A stretch of DNA of 41,139 nucleotides from Candidatus Cloacimonetes bacterium HGW-Cloacimonetes-1 (GTDB lineage Bacteria; Cloacimonadota; Cloacimonadia; Cloacimonadales; Cloacimonadaceae): NCBI GenBank assembly GCA_002841975.1, contig PHBQ01000020.1, positions 1 through 41,139 of the forward strand, in the 5' to 3' direction. Below are positions 7,901 through 16,772 of the stretch, piece after piece. The position numbers were made by a program, and so were the translations under genes. Below the pieces are notes generated by a model. It made no database searches, was not told the DNA's origin, and worked only from the letters and a program-made list of their open reading frames with translations. How positions within the stretch are numbered: the first letter of the stretch is position 1; each line of letters opens with the position of its first letter.

Positions 7901-9339
7901 TTATGGTCTGCTTCCAATTTCGATTTTAACATGGTTAACTCGTTCTTATGCTGTTGGGTGAGTTCTTTTTGTCGGGTAGCATATTTCAGATGAAGGCTAA
8001 CTATTTGTGGTATTATTTCTAGTTCCTGCGGTGAAAGACGCTTTCCGTTATAGGTTTGTTTATAGATACTGTCTGAGCGTAGTTCATCGATCTTGGCTTT
8101 GGCGAATGCACAGCTATTTTCTACATACAAATATCTGTTTGAATTAGGGTTGTAACTCTTCAGAACCGCAGAGTACTCGTCTAACAAATTTCCTACAGCT
8201 TGGTTTGAGTCACTGATTTTATTAAAAGTCGCTTCCAGCTTCCTCCAGCTTTCACATACTGAATGAAAGGATTCTCTTAAGGCAAGGATACTTGCCGTTT
8301 TATTGGACAATGCAATTATGCTTGAAACCAAAATACCCGCACTTGAGATTATCATCAGTAATGAGAGTCCTATAACCTGTGAGAAAATGGACAAACCAAG
8401 AATGAACAGCACAATCATAGCTATAATCGTGTTATTGTACAATTTTCTTGATTTAACATAATGATCGGTTCTCCCAAAGTCCTTATAGGTATTGTGGAGT
8501 TGATTATGGAAGTTAGAAAGATATTCATGATACAGTGTCAGGATGTTATTGCCAGCTTTTTCGTCCTGCAATGATTCAGAATTTATGTTTGTATGGGTAT
8601 CCCAACCGGCACTGCTGAGTTGTTCAAGAAAACTATCATTCAGAAGTTTAACTGTATGAAAGCTCTTGGCTTCTTCATTTTTTTTACTGGAATAGTAATC
8701 ACTATTATGAAAATGCTGAGATCCTTTCCAAAATGATTCAATGGAACTGATTACCGGGTAATTGATAATGATTTCTTCCTGCAGCCGAAAGTCGAGTTTA
8801 AGCTTATCATTCTCAATCGCCTCTGCCTCTTTCAGGTTTTTTATCTTAGCCTCATAGGTTTCGATAAATTTAAGTTCACTTTTATTGACTTTCTCCGTGA
8901 GTGCTTTTTTAGATTGCTTAAACTCCTCTGTATACTTATTCTTTAGGGTGTCGTAGTCGTTCTGCGCTTGATTTACAGATTGTTTGAGAGTATTTGTTAT
9001 GGACTTGCACGTATCCTGATATTTGTTTTTTTCGGCGGTCTTGCTGTTATTGTATAAATCCTCATTCTGCTCTGTATTCTGAGTGAACTGATTCTGAAGA
9101 TCTTTCAAGGCTGCATCATTATCCTCGATAATGGACGCCATCTCTTGCTTGTGCCGGCTGTTTTCTGTCTCAGTTTTCTGAGAGTATTCTTTTTCAAGGT
9201 TTTGCAGCTCAGTCTTGTACTTCAGCTTAAAGGTTTCGAGTTCTTTGGAATAATTCGACGAAAGGTTATTCTTCTCCTCAAAATACTTTGAAGATACGGA
9301 AATAAAATTTTGCTTTAGCCTGTGCACCTTGTCATTCAT
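4936..9339 (-). CDS. FtsK/EssC-like membrane ATPase with long coiled coils
   Basis: This is a 1467-residue protein. Residues 1-300 are strongly charged coiled coil. About 303-346 holds two hydrophobic membrane segments. About 450-640 is a second coiled coil. About 720-920 has an alpha/beta segment, and about 925-1170 is an FtsK/SpoIIIE ATPase with Walker A AGKTGSGKST (about 947) and Walker B IILIVDEFQEFF (about 1050). A second, degenerate ATPase-like part (ILLVGRDSS, about 1245) lacks a P-loop Lys. Tandem FtsK domains behind a membrane anchor are the plan of EssC/EccC of type VII secretion. EssC has N-terminal FHA domains, which this protein replaces with coiled coil. It overlaps the 79-residue WXG-like gene by 4 nt and ends the cargo operon. 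A DNA-pumping or defence role is possible instead of secretion. Confidence 0.88.
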   Translation of the reverse strand: MNDKVHRLKQNFISVSSKYFEEKNNLSSNYSKELETFKLKYKTELQNLEKEYSQKTETENSRHKQEMASIIEDNDAALKDLQNQFTQNTEQNEDLYNNSKTAEKNKYQDTCKSITNTLKQSVNQAQNDYDTLKNKYTEEFKQSKKALTEKVNKSELKFIETYEAKIKNLKEAEAIENDKLKLDFRLQEEIIINYPVISSIESFWKGSQHFHNSDYYSSKKNEEAKSFHTVKLLNDSFLEQLSSAGWDTHTNINSESLQDEKAGNNILTLYHEYLSNFHNQLHNTYKDFGRTDHYVKSRKLYNNTIIAMIVLFILGLSIFSQVIGLSLLMIISSAGILVSSIIALSNKTASILALRESFHSVCESWRKLEATFNKISDSNQAVGNLLDEYSAVLKSYNPNSNRYLYVENSCAFAKAKIDELRSDSIYKQTYNGKRLSPQELEIIPQIVSLHLKYATRQKELTQQHKNELTMLKSKLEADHNNLETKSKDLLKQIKKDLGKKLSSFENESKTNTELENLRHMETMETLTRDYKAHKTNCKNHLTDRSSQIDSQKNAQIQDDNSKHAEFCQNALAAYQKRKTLLEESNSTNNLKLKQESEVKLSRLNEQFMQQKKEISDSLAAIRSEITDLANFVRKTATFADSISYYIGEMSVSVNKEKQSFPLYYTLSDYKPMIVYASEKDKEIAINMVKSLLLRCLYKIPAGKCYCLFFDPIDLGKSFSEFMALADYDEQIVYHKIWTETDMLTRLLKEHKNMMENIIQFTLRKTYKSIEEYNSEYGSIQEPYRFLIISDFPTGFDTGYKEEALRLLQSIMRNGPRCGFHTILMVTDQLRPESGIRIKDLTDDPLEMHISNESLSIPNITDNSACSISLLTDKMHYAKVFDNIGSTIKQHKVTVEFEKLLEIAKFAQKDWHTGDSAKNITIPLGPAGAHRIQYLELGEGTRQHALIAGKTGSGKSTLLHIIIINLLIKYSPAEVELYLIDFKKGVEFKVYGDNKIPHARVIAIAGESEFGFSVLEFLNKQLDVRGKLFRSTGVENLSEYRSKTKLTMARIILIVDEFQEFFSDKSVNEDKAREFFNRLVRQGRAFGIHLILGTQSLSGTLSSEIKNQMAVRIALSCSDDDSRSILSDDNTAAKLLRHPGAAIYNPENGSIEGNHNFQVSWIQDDRRDYIIGKVAKKYSTFRHENDNKQYIFEGNAYSDLEHSFSQNQITEISGNSKFTLWLGEPISIGEPLTVHLNNTRSENILLVGRDSSVTQGLLGAMIFTACIQATWVKKLYIIDFSTPDSDFEKCIKLLDSQFPNTICYGKKKELSENILQLSKAVKSRTQSSTNPAEYESTIFVINQIQKARDIDIEFSNSMPFGDKSPEEILNEQLNLIIKEGPDVNIYTIINVDINANLKRRLSRQIIKEFDNKVCFQMSKEDSIELLNSYDASSLGLFKAVYVNEGNMTNFKFKPFKIPELDLIKKIVH

Positions 9340-9575
9340 TGCTCAAATTCCTTATAGTAATAGTTTACAATACTGTTGACTGATCTTTTTGCCTCAGAAT
9401 AATCCTTAATCGAGTTCGTTAACTTTTTACTATATCCCGCACTTAACTCATGAAAGTTAAAGAAAAAGCTTTCGGCTTTTCTATCCCTCCACTTGGTTTT
9501 GAGCCTTTCAATATGAGCAGATACGATACCGTTAATTTGGTTTAAACGCTCCTGGGTTGATTCTTCGCTCATCAT
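9336..9575 (-). CDS. small WXG100-like helical hairpin protein (79 residues)
   Basis: The two-helix pattern has a turn motif W-R-D (KTKWRDRKAE, about residues 28-37) and ends in YKEFE, which matches the YxxxD/E export signal of type VII substrates. At 79 residues it is slightly shorter than classical ESAT-6-like proteins. A GGAGGT ribosome site precedes it, and the start can be 9575 or 9572. It overlaps both neighbours by 4 nt, so it is made together with the FtsK-like ATPase. It is probably a partner or substrate of that ATPase, and could pair with the 91-residue WXG-like protein as EsxA pairs with EsxB. The family call is from motif shape only. Confidence 0.72.
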   Translation of the reverse strand: MMSEESTQERLNQINGIVSAHIERLKTKWRDRKAESFFFNFHELSAGYSKKLTNSIKDYSEAKRSVNSIVNYYYKEFEQ

Positions 9576-10048
9576 TTCTGACCTCCGGTGGTGCTTCTTA
9601 CAGAGAAATAGTTTTGTAAAGATTGTTCAAAATTGCTCAAAGATATTGTCATTTGAGGAATATCCTTGGTAGTAAACTCCTCGAAGTTGTCGATTTTATT
9701 CAGTAGGTTATGTTTGGCCAATTCGAATTGAGATCTTGCGACAATCAGTTCAGAATATAGTTGCTGGAGTTTTTTCTCTTTTTCTATGACGACCAGTAAG
9801 CTTACTACCCCCAAGCCAATCACAAAGACCATTGTTGTTGCCAAAGCTAAGCCAACAGAGGCGAATTGAAGGCTTTTATAATATGAGAGTTTTTTTGTTA
9901 TCATCCCTTCTGTTTCAGCAAGCGAACGGTCGGTACTCGCAATATCTTTTCTGATTTCCTCAAAAAACTCCTGTAGTTTCAAAGCATATCCACATAAAAC
10001 CTCTTTGGATTCTTCGAATACCTTTTCATCCAGAACTTTGACGCTCAT
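9572..10048 (-). CDS. small membrane protein with flanking coiled coils
   Basis: This 158-residue protein has helical, charged residues 1-55, one or two membrane segments at about 57-87 (LQFASVGLALATTMVFVIGL and beyond) and a coiled-coil C-terminal half. No signal peptide or named family is visible. It lies between the two WXG-like genes, 2 nt after one and overlapping the other by 4 nt. It is therefore likely an inner-membrane component of the FtsK-like machine, in the place that EssA/EssB/EsaA-type proteins fill in type VII systems. Sequence similarity to those is not evident. Confidence 0.75.
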   Translation of the reverse strand: MSVKVLDEKVFEESKEVLCGYALKLQEFFEEIRKDIASTDRSLAETEGMITKKLSYYKSLQFASVGLALATTMVFVIGLGVVSLLVVIEKEKKLQQLYSELIVARSQFELAKHNLLNKIDNFEEFTTKDIPQMTISLSNFEQSLQNYFSVRSTTGGQK

Positions 10049-10050
10049 GA

Positions 10051-10326
10051 TTACCTCTGTTCAAGATAATCATCAGCCGCTTTTGCCTTGCGGTATAAAA
10101 ACGGGACTACATCCCTGGAAGCGGCTAAAAAGATTGTTATCTGCTTGAGAGTATTCTTAAATTCATCATCAAATCTCACATATTCCTGATCTTGCCAGGT
10201 TATCCCGAGATTGTCCAGATTGTTCTTCATAGACCTGAAACTGTCTTCCAATTTGTCATTGAAACCATTCAAATACAAGGCAAATTTCCGTAGTTCTTCT
10301 GGGGTAACAATTGCTCTTCTCATCAT
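10051..10326 (-). CDS. WXG100-like protein (91 residues)
   Basis: The length and the central ITWQDQEYVRFDDEF (about residues 44-58) match the ESAT-6/WXG100 pattern of a Trp-x-(Gly/Asp) turn followed by aromatic and acidic positions, between two amphipathic helices. A GGAGG ribosome site lies before ATG 10326 (10323 also possible). It heads a four-gene, tightly coupled unit ending in the FtsK/EssC-like ATPase, as in type VII secretion loci. It could be a secreted substrate or a structural partner. WXG pairs are unusual in a diderm defence island. Confidence 0.78.
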   Translation of the reverse strand: MMRRAIVTPEELRKFALYLNGFNDKLEDSFRSMKNNLDNLGITWQDQEYVRFDDEFKNTLKQITIFLAASRDVVPFLYRKAKAADDYLEQR

Positions 10327-10418
10327 ATCCTCCTTACTGGATTAGAAGTATTTTACCATTAATTTATGAAATATTAGGATCGTTTATTGAATAATTGTTG
10401 CTCTTCAAGCTATAAATC

Positions 10419-10862
10419 TCAATCGTATTCTAACTCACTCAGATCAAACTTAAGTGTGTTGCAGCTCTCGTTAATTGTGCTCTGGGTAGCTTCATCGAAA
10501 CCTTCATGGCAGTCTGCTTCTATTTCGATTTTGATGCTTGCAGTTACAGTGCGACTATCATATAATAGACTCTGATGGCTCTTCCACATTGCCTTTAAGC
10601 GTTGCTGTCCGTCCAATAACTGCTCGGCAACGTTCCTTCCATCTTGTGGAGTTCCAGCCAAGTGTTTACTGCGAAACTGCTCAGGTCCATCAACTCTTAA
10701 AATTAGAGCTGCCCCTGTTGGTAAGCCCTTTAACATTGAGCGAAGTAAGTATGATACTTCGTTGTGAGTCCATGCTTCAAATCTCTGGAATCGGGGTAGG
10801 GTTAATTGTCCTAATTCTATAAGGTTGAACCACTTGTACAAAGGTCTGTTGAATGCTTGCAT
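10419..10862 (-). pseudogene. truncated DUF262 (GmrS-like) protein fused to a copied DUF499 tail
   Basis: Starting at ATG 10862 (AGAGGAT ribosome site) the product has 147 residues. Residues 1-95 are the N-terminal part of a DUF262 domain, with LTLPRFQRFEAW and the conserved LLDGQQRL motif. DUF262 proteins such as GmrSD and SspE use this motif in NTP hydrolysis to control a nuclease, and usually exceed 400 residues. From [14 protein letters not shown] onward the sequence is a near-copy of the end of the DUF499 protein, about 90% identical at DNA level. The gene therefore looks like a recombination product that lost the DUF262 C-terminal portion. It may be a remnant or a new small protein. The frame stays open through the junction. 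Confidence 0.78.
10432..10550 (-). repeat. copy 2 of the DUF499 3'-end sequence
   Basis: These 119 bp align without gaps to 13895-14013, with about 12 mismatches by my count. Similarity begins at the codons for TVTASI and ends at the stop region. Sequences beyond both borders are unrelated. Confidence 0.9.
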
Positions 10863-10936
10863 GTCATATCCTCTTTTATCGTATGTTCGCAACAAAGGTG
10901 TATTTCAATGCTAAGAATCTCAATACGAAATGCCAA

Positions 10937-11584
10937 TCATGTATTACACAAGGTTCGCCAATGATCCATGTAACCATAATTCCTCCAATACTTTGATAGC
11001 TTCGAATCTCCCATTGTTTTTGGGTGTTCTCGAAAACTCCAGAAATCCTCAGGGTGATTTTTGTAACTCTCTATGGCTTTATCGAACACACCACATGATC
11101 TTATCTCTATATTGTTTGTTTTATTGTAGTGAGATCTCCATTTAGCTGCTGATGGTTCAAGCCACGATGCTGCTGATCCGGTTACTAAGACATATTTGAA
11201 TCTGCTTACCGCTCCGAAAATTCTCCTTTTTTCAAGTGGATTCTCATCAAAGTACCTTTGCCAAGAACGAACTTGCTCAATTCCCTTATTGAGCTCTGAT
11301 GTAGGGATTTCACCTTTTGTTAACAGCTGTATGCATGGTTTTTCGATCTCAATGAGAACCCACTCCGGTCCGTCTGAGTTATCATTCAACCAAGCAAAAT
11401 CACATCTTAGCCTTGCCCCAAAGTTTACTTCATGGAATATGGGTTGAATGCCCTGCTTCCTGGTGAACAACTCATAGAAAAGAAATGTATTAGACTTGAG
11501 TAATGTTAGTAGTTTTAGTTCAGAGTTCTCGTCATATGCTTTTTTAAGTTCGTTTTCGGCCTTGGGTAAGTCCCACTCTATCAC
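10937..11584 (-). CDS. Shedu-like (DUF4263) PD-(D/E)XK nuclease
   Basis: This 215-residue protein starts at GTG 11584, directly after the stop of the upstream gene, with AAGGAGG inside that gene's last codons. About residues 54-105 contain ARLRCDFAWL, then WVLIEIEKP, then a Gln in GIEQVRSWQRYF. This D...ExE...Q layout is typical of DUF4263, the nuclease domain of the Shedu (SduA) anti-phage protein. Only the nuclease portion and a short C-terminal helical part are present. Shedu proteins usually have a longer N-terminal sensing region, so this may rely on a neighbour, perhaps the 558-residue protein to which it is coupled. Confidence 0.7.
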   Translation of the reverse strand: MIEWDLPKAENELKKAYDENSELKLLTLLKSNTFLFYELFTRKQGIQPIFHEVNFGARLRCDFAWLNDNSDGPEWVLIEIEKPCIQLLTKGEIPTSELNKGIEQVRSWQRYFDENPLEKRRIFGAVSRFKYVLVTGSAASWLEPSAAKWRSHYNKTNNIEIRSCGVFDKAIESYKNHPEDFWSFREHPKTMGDSKLSKYWRNYGYMDHWRTLCNT

Positions 11585-13261
11585 CTAGACCTCCTTCTTG
11601 GCTAAGTCGTACAGATAGCTAACATAGATCAGAGTCTTGAAATCATGCTCGATTGGAATCCACTCTGCAACAGATACTGGCTTATCAGTTTTGCCTATTT
11701 GAACTTTATGATAATCTCTCAGGTAACCAATTAATGGCTTACCTGTAGCCTTGTGATTATGAAGTATGATCTCTAAGTAAGGTATATCGATAAGACAGTA
11801 ATTAAACGAGCAACCCTTATCGGATAGAGCTGGTTCAAGTTTTGTTAATTCTCCGTGAACCAAGCTTGGAATTAGAACTCCGAAGTCCTTTTGTACTTGG
11901 AGAATGATTGTTTTATCTAAAGTGCACTTATGTATTACTTCTCTGTGTTTCGAATAATCACCAACACATGAGAATAACTCATCAATCTTGGTTAGTGTTT
12001 TCTTAAGAACATTACTAACTCGTTCCACATACTCATGTGTTCGAATTGACGCTGGATCATCTCGAACTACATTTGAGGTTCTTGTGCCTTTAATCTCTAT
12101 GACAATTACATGAAGATCAATACGATCAATAACTACAAAATCAGGGCTTCGTACAACAGAGCCACTACGCTGATACTCGAATTCTGGGATGATAATGTAT
12201 CGCTCCGGCTCTAATGTGAATTCTAGCAAATCTCCGACATAAAACTCATATATAAGCCCCATGGTATTCCTAGTATTCGCATTTAGTTCACTATCTAGGT
12301 ACTCATTGAATCTGATTGGAAATTCTCTAAGACAAGTGAATAGATCATAAAAGTTTGGAATTATCTTCTGATCTTCAACTTGCACTAGGGGGTGCTTTAA
12401 TAATGGGCTTTCATATCGATAACTCGAAGTTTGTATTCCAGGAATATCAGTTTGCGCCATATGATAATACACAGAGTAGTTGAGTCTTAGATCAAATATA
12501 GACTGAGAGAGCAAAGTCATCAGTTTTTCCAGACTATGATGAGATTCAAGAAATGACATTAGCTGTGACACATCATGTAGAAAGGTAGCAGAAGATGATC
12601 GTCGTTGGAGTATTGAATCTAAAACTTGGATTACTGCATCTTTATACTCATCTGCTGTAGTGCAAGCTTTCAAGCTGTAATAGATTGAAGTATCTTTGTA
12701 GATAGATAGTAGATTTTCCGTCAAATCCTTAATGCCAGTATATATGTTTCTACAACTCATGCCAATTAAATTACTCAGAGTTGTTTTTATGTCAATTGAA
12801 GTGGGGAATCTTCTCTGTATTTCAGTTCTAAACTTCGGTTCGGTTACATTGAGAATAAAATCCAGCCTTATCCAATTAGTAAAAATACTTTGGTCTGGGA
12901 TTTGAACAAATTGATGGTTCGTTAGATGAATAATAGCGTTACGAACGATAGCTTCGATTTCGGAAGGGTGAGGGTTTGGATATTGATCAAAGAATCCAGC
13001 TTCCTCAGTTTCAAGTGTTGTTCTCGCTTCTTCATGCATTGATACTACATTGCTAACATCGAGTTTGAGACTGACTAATTGTGAGGTGTCCCTGAAAGCA
13101 ACTATCTTGAGCATTACATCAAGAGTTCTGAAGCTGAAGTAGGAGAATGGAGTTTTGTTCTCGTTTAGCATAGTTTCACAGAAGCTGATGTAGCTCATGA
13201 TTGAAATTGGACATAATATATCAAGTGCTAGCAAATAGGTTCTTTGCTCATTCTCGTTCAC
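11585..13261 (-). CDS. large uncharacterised protein with PD-(D/E)XK-like motif
   Basis: This 558-residue protein belongs to no family I can name. The first 300 residues look helical. About residues 365-400 contain RSPDFVVID then HVIVIEIKGTR, a good fit to the D...(D/E)XK core of restriction-type nucleases, followed by a helical region. No membrane segment or ATPase motif is visible. It ends one base before the Shedu-like gene and follows the small 186-residue gene by 35 nt, so the three form a coupled cassette inside the defence operon. A sensor-effector nuclease role is inferred. Confidence 0.7.
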   Translation of the reverse strand: MNENEQRTYLLALDILCPISIMSYISFCETMLNENKTPFSYFSFRTLDVMLKIVAFRDTSQLVSLKLDVSNVVSMHEEARTTLETEEAGFFDQYPNPHPSEIEAIVRNAIIHLTNHQFVQIPDQSIFTNWIRLDFILNVTEPKFRTEIQRRFPTSIDIKTTLSNLIGMSCRNIYTGIKDLTENLLSIYKDTSIYYSLKACTTADEYKDAVIQVLDSILQRRSSSATFLHDVSQLMSFLESHHSLEKLMTLLSQSIFDLRLNYSVYYHMAQTDIPGIQTSSYRYESPLLKHPLVQVEDQKIIPNFYDLFTCLREFPIRFNEYLDSELNANTRNTMGLIYEFYVGDLLEFTLEPERYIIIPEFEYQRSGSVVRSPDFVVIDRIDLHVIVIEIKGTRTSNVVRDDPASIRTHEYVERVSNVLKKTLTKIDELFSCVGDYSKHREVIHKCTLDKTIILQVQKDFGVLIPSLVHGELTKLEPALSDKGCSFNYCLIDIPYLEIILHNHKATGKPLIGYLRDYHKVQIGKTDKPVSVAEWIPIEHDFKTLIYVSYLYDLAKKEV

Positions 13262-13296
13262 TACTCAATCCTAGGCATATAGACACAAAACACTAT

Positions 13297-13857
13297 TCAT
13301 TTGCTATCTCGATTAATCTTAACCATTAATGCAGGATATTTACTGCTAGCTAATACAGCACTATCAATAATATTGCATCCCTTAAGTGCATAATTAGAGT
13401 ACAATAAACTATTTATGGAGTGTGCCACACTGAAATGTAAATCGTTTTCATAACCTATGAAAGCTCTTGATGATGAAGTAGCAGTGATCGAATTATACGA
13501 TTCGCATCCCGTAACTATAATTGTTAATCCATTGTTCCTCGCAGTATTAATCTGATTGGTTATATCTACAAATGCTTCCCATGTCATAATAAGACGCTGC
13601 CCAGATTGATCGGACATTATTCCTAATTGATTTGAATGGCAAAAAACATGTATAATCAATGGCTCGATTTTGGGGTCATGCAATACACTCCTCAGATAAT
13701 AATCTAGCTCAAGTTGATACTGAAAATCATATTTCAAATTTAAAAAATGCTTAAACTGATGCTGAAGAGTTTCATACCCTCCCCTGAATGGATTGTTTTC
13801 GGGTAAACAGTTAATGAACTCAATCTTTAACAATTCGCTTAGTTTTGAATCAAGCAT
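13297..13857 (-). CDS. small protein with possible caspase-like (CHAT) His-Cys motif
   Basis: This 186-residue protein has a strong ribosome site (AGGAGAT). A beta strand ends in LIIHVFCHSNQLGIM (about residues 77-91) and a second in LTIIVTGCESYNS (about 120-132). Caspase/CHAT peptidases carry a catalytic His after a first strand (HSxxxG-like) and a catalytic Cys after a later strand ((A/G)CES-like), with this rough spacing. The order and local pattern fit, but the protein is short and the match is not conclusive. It could be another alpha/beta hydrolase. It starts 31 nt after the DUF499 gene and heads the three-gene cassette with two nuclease-like proteins. Confidence 0.5.
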   Translation of the reverse strand: MLDSKLSELLKIEFINCLPENNPFRGGYETLQHQFKHFLNLKYDFQYQLELDYYLRSVLHDPKIEPLIIHVFCHSNQLGIMSDQSGQRLIMTWEAFVDITNQINTARNNGLTIIVTGCESYNSITATSSSRAFIGYENDLHFSVAHSINSLLYSNYALKGCNIIDSAVLASSKYPALMVKINRDSK

Positions 13858-13887
13858 AATATCTCCTAATAAGAATTCTCGGGGATC

Positions 13888-16728
13888 TTACTCAAACTCA
13901 CTCAGATCAAACTTGAGTGTGTTGCAGTTTTCTTTGATTGTGCGCTGTGTAGCTTCATCGAAACCTTCGAGGCAGTCTGCTTCGATTTCGATTTTGATGC
14001 TGGCTGTTACAGTTGGGTTATTAATCAAATGCAGAACAATCTCTTCCACAATGGTAGCAAAGTCTGCTTTGGCTCGAGTAGGCTTCAGATTTACTCGACC
14101 ATAAAAGCGCTTCTTGTATTGTACTGGTTTGGGTGTAGGAGGTGTTGTTCCGCTACTTCCGCTTCCGGGAGGAGTTGTGCCACTACCACCGGTTGTACTA
14201 CCAGTAGCAGTTCCACCTGTTCCTGGTTGCGGATCATCTGGTGGATCAACTATCACAACCTTTTTGGACTGATACTCTGCTGCCCACAAAGAGTCAATTA
14301 GCAATAGTGAACTATCAAACACAGGTGTCATGGGCTTCCCATAAGAGAATCCAATATACTCATCGCCTTCCTTGCCATAAGCTAAGCCAAAGAAGTCTCT
14401 GCTCTCTGCTCCAGCATTGATAGCATTCGAGAATGTGTTTTCATTCTTGAGCCTGGGCAGATACAGATAACAACATGTGCTATGCCATACATCCTTTGCT
14501 CTCACTTCTTTCACATCTTCTTTCCAGAACCACTTTTTAAGCAGATTATGCAGATGAATCGGTGCCCACCCGGTAATCAGATGCTCGTTTTCCTTGAGTA
14601 TCCGTTCAACCTCTTCCACAATGCTTGGCACACTTGGATTGATGGTGAAATGCTCAAATTTGTCTCCCGGCACTTTATCCTGCTCGGGTACTAATAACCA
14701 TTTGTATGTTTCTTTTACAATGCGGTCTAATGATTTCTTAGCATCTTCGAATCCGGTCTTTGCCTGACGGTTTTGGTACTGGTCGAGATTTAAAACTTGA
14801 ATATCTTTGTTTATGGATTCCCAAGCCAATAAGGTAAGCACGTGGTCTTTCAGTCTGCCTATTACATCACCATCCGCAGCCAGAAAGATTAAGCGGTTCT
14901 GTTTCAGTCTCGGTTGTTCTCCTCTGGTTGTGAGTATTTTCTTAGCTCCATCACTATTCGGAGTACCGCCAATCGCTAAACTAACTCCAGAACGCTGATA
15001 ATAGGCATCAGGTGGCAAGATAACAAGTCGAAGTGAGTAATCATCCGGAATGTCATCAGAACGCGTGAAAATGTGTATTCCGTCGAAGCAGCCATTGGAC
15101 AGTAATCGCTGAAGCTGATCTTTGATTACCGGTACTACATCGTCCTTATCGTTAAAACGACGTTTGCGGTCTTCCATCTCTCGCCTGAGGTTCGGACTAG
15201 TATCAAACCAGAATAGTCTGTTATCAGCGCTGTTCAGGTAATGCAGTCGATCTATCAGACGTTTCATTGCGTCAATATATACACCCAGAACCTGTCCGGG
15301 TTGTGCCACGCCCAGAAGTATGCGTTTCAAATCTATCCCCCGGGATGTCCTGGAAGTGCTTAGTGCAGCAGCGTGAGGAGCAGAGCCCAAAAAGATAGTT
15401 CTGGTTAACCTACGGCAGACCTGCGCTTGTCCAAATCTGGGCTCTGCTCTTTCGATCAGCACAGGTTCTGAGTTGCTGCCATCAACATCCTTGGTCAGGA
15501 CTGGATTCCATCCCTGAGACAAGTATTTGATTACTTCATTCTGAATATTGGCATCTGCCAAGGGTATGCTTGCAGGCATGATCAGGGGCTCTGTATTGCC
15601 ATCCGTCCATAGTTTGTGAATCACTTTTGCCATTAACTGCAAAACACCTCTGGTTCGCTGAAAATTATCCAGGCAAGACCAATCTTCATACAAGCGATCA
15701 AATACTTCCGGATGGATGGGATATGATTGCTTTAGACGTTCAAAATACCTGGTTTCCTGGGTTTCTTCTGGGAAATCATTTTTATTTGAAATATAGAGAT
15801 CGGCATAGCCACGGCACGTTTCTTCCAAGTTTACTTGGTCTGGGATCGTATTGAACAATCTTCTGCGCACTATTTCAAAAGCTTCTTCTACCGCTACAGG
15901 TTTCCAAAGTGCTTCAGTTCTGCCAAAAATATGCTCTATAGATCTTAGTGTGACAACACCTCGCTCTCCACCTGCCTCTGGGATAGATTCTGGCAAAGAT
16001 GCCAGCAAGATAGCAGTTGGCACAGCCTTCAAGGACTCGGTGAGTGCTTGAAGAAATGACATGTTGGAACCAAAAGTTCCTCCCGAAAAGCTTTTCCCCT
16101 CTTCGAATTGCCGTACATAAGCCACTAACTCATCAACCAGAATGACACAGGGAGCATATCTTTGTAAAAGTGGAATCAGAATCTCTTTTCCTGGTGAAGT
16201 ACCACTCAGGTCTGCATCTTTTACCATTTCATAGCCATCAACTTTACCAAGTTGCCAAGCAAGCTCTCCCCAAATTGTGTTAATCCGTGTTCCCTCTCTC
16301 ATTCTTGAGGTTCCGGGGGCAAGCTGATTACCGTCAATTACCGCTATTCTGGCTTTGGGTAGTTCGGCAATTCCAGCTCTATCGATCAGTGTTGTTACTC
16401 CTTGTAAATCAGAAAGAGCTGCCTCACCTTTGGCAAGATGATAAACAGCCAGCATGGTATGCGTTTTACCGCCACCAAAAGCTGTTTGCAGCTGAATGAC
16501 CGGGTCACCACCATTACCGCTAAGACGATGGATTACAGAATCTAACAGCAACCTCATACCTTCAGTGATAAAGGTTCTTTGAAAGAACATAACTGGGTTT
16601 TGGTATTCTTCACTGGCATCACCGGTATGCACTCGTGAAAGGTCTGCTGCAAATTCTGATTGCTTAAAAGTGCCTTTCAGCACGTCCTGATGCGGTATTG
16701 CGATATCTCGCCAAGCTTTGATAGCCAT
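13888..16728 (-). CDS. DUF499-family ATPase of the methyltransferase-helicase defence core
   Basis: This 946-residue protein has the diagnostic DUF499 N-terminus: FAADL, then EYQNPVMFF, then Walker [10 protein letters not shown] (about residues 82-92) and Walker [12 protein letters not shown] (about 193-203). The middle is helical with a VIHKLW-type segment. About 830-870 is a Gly/Thr/Pro/Ser linker. The end is a compact domain (YGRVNLKP to LSEFE) seen in other DUF499 proteins. DUF499 ATPases occur beside DUF1156 methyltransferases and large helicases in defence islands. Their mechanism is not settled, and a role in sensing or remodelling DNA is inferred. It follows the methyltransferase by 44 nt, with GAGGAT before ATG 16728. 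Its last 119 bp are duplicated at 10432. Confidence 0.9.
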   Translation of the reverse strand: MAIKAWRDIAIPHQDVLKGTFKQSEFAADLSRVHTGDASEEYQNPVMFFQRTFITEGMRLLLDSVIHRLSGNGGDPVIQLQTAFGGGKTHTMLAVYHLAKGEAALSDLQGVTTLIDRAGIAELPKARIAVIDGNQLAPGTSRMREGTRINTIWGELAWQLGKVDGYEMVKDADLSGTSPGKEILIPLLQRYAPCVILVDELVAYVRQFEEGKSFSGGTFGSNMSFLQALTESLKAVPTAILLASLPESIPEAGGERGVVTLRSIEHIFGRTEALWKPVAVEEAFEIVRRRLFNTIPDQVNLEETCRGYADLYISNKNDFPEETQETRYFERLKQSYPIHPEVFDRLYEDWSCLDNFQRTRGVLQLMAKVIHKLWTDGNTEPLIMPASIPLADANIQNEVIKYLSQGWNPVLTKDVDGSNSEPVLIERAEPRFGQAQVCRRLTRTIFLGSAPHAAALSTSRTSRGIDLKRILLGVAQPGQVLGVYIDAMKRLIDRLHYLNSADNRLFWFDTSPNLRREMEDRKRRFNDKDDVVPVIKDQLQRLLSNGCFDGIHIFTRSDDIPDDYSLRLVILPPDAYYQRSGVSLAIGGTPNSDGAKKILTTRGEQPRLKQNRLIFLAADGDVIGRLKDHVLTLLAWESINKDIQVLNLDQYQNRQAKTGFEDAKKSLDRIVKETYKWLLVPEQDKVPGDKFEHFTINPSVPSIVEEVERILKENEHLITGWAPIHLHNLLKKWFWKEDVKEVRAKDVWHSTCCYLYLPRLKNENTFSNAINAGAESRDFFGLAYGKEGDEYIGFSYGKPMTPVFDSSLLLIDSLWAAEYQSKKVVIVDPPDDPQPGTGGTATGSTTGGSGTTPPGSGSSGTTPPTPKPVQYKKRFYGRVNLKPTRAKADFATIVEEIVLHLINNPTVTASIKIEIEADCLEGFDEATQRTIKENCNTLKFDLSEFE
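13895..14013 (-). repeat. copy 1 of the DUF499 3'-end sequence (likely parent copy)
   Basis: This is the natural end of the DUF499 gene. It matches 10432-10550 at about 107 of 119 positions, in the same orientation. It is probably the source of the copy because here it completes a conserved domain. Confidence 0.9.
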
Positions 16729-16772
16729 GTTTATATCCTCATGTTATTCATTAATCAATATAAGTTTCAAAC

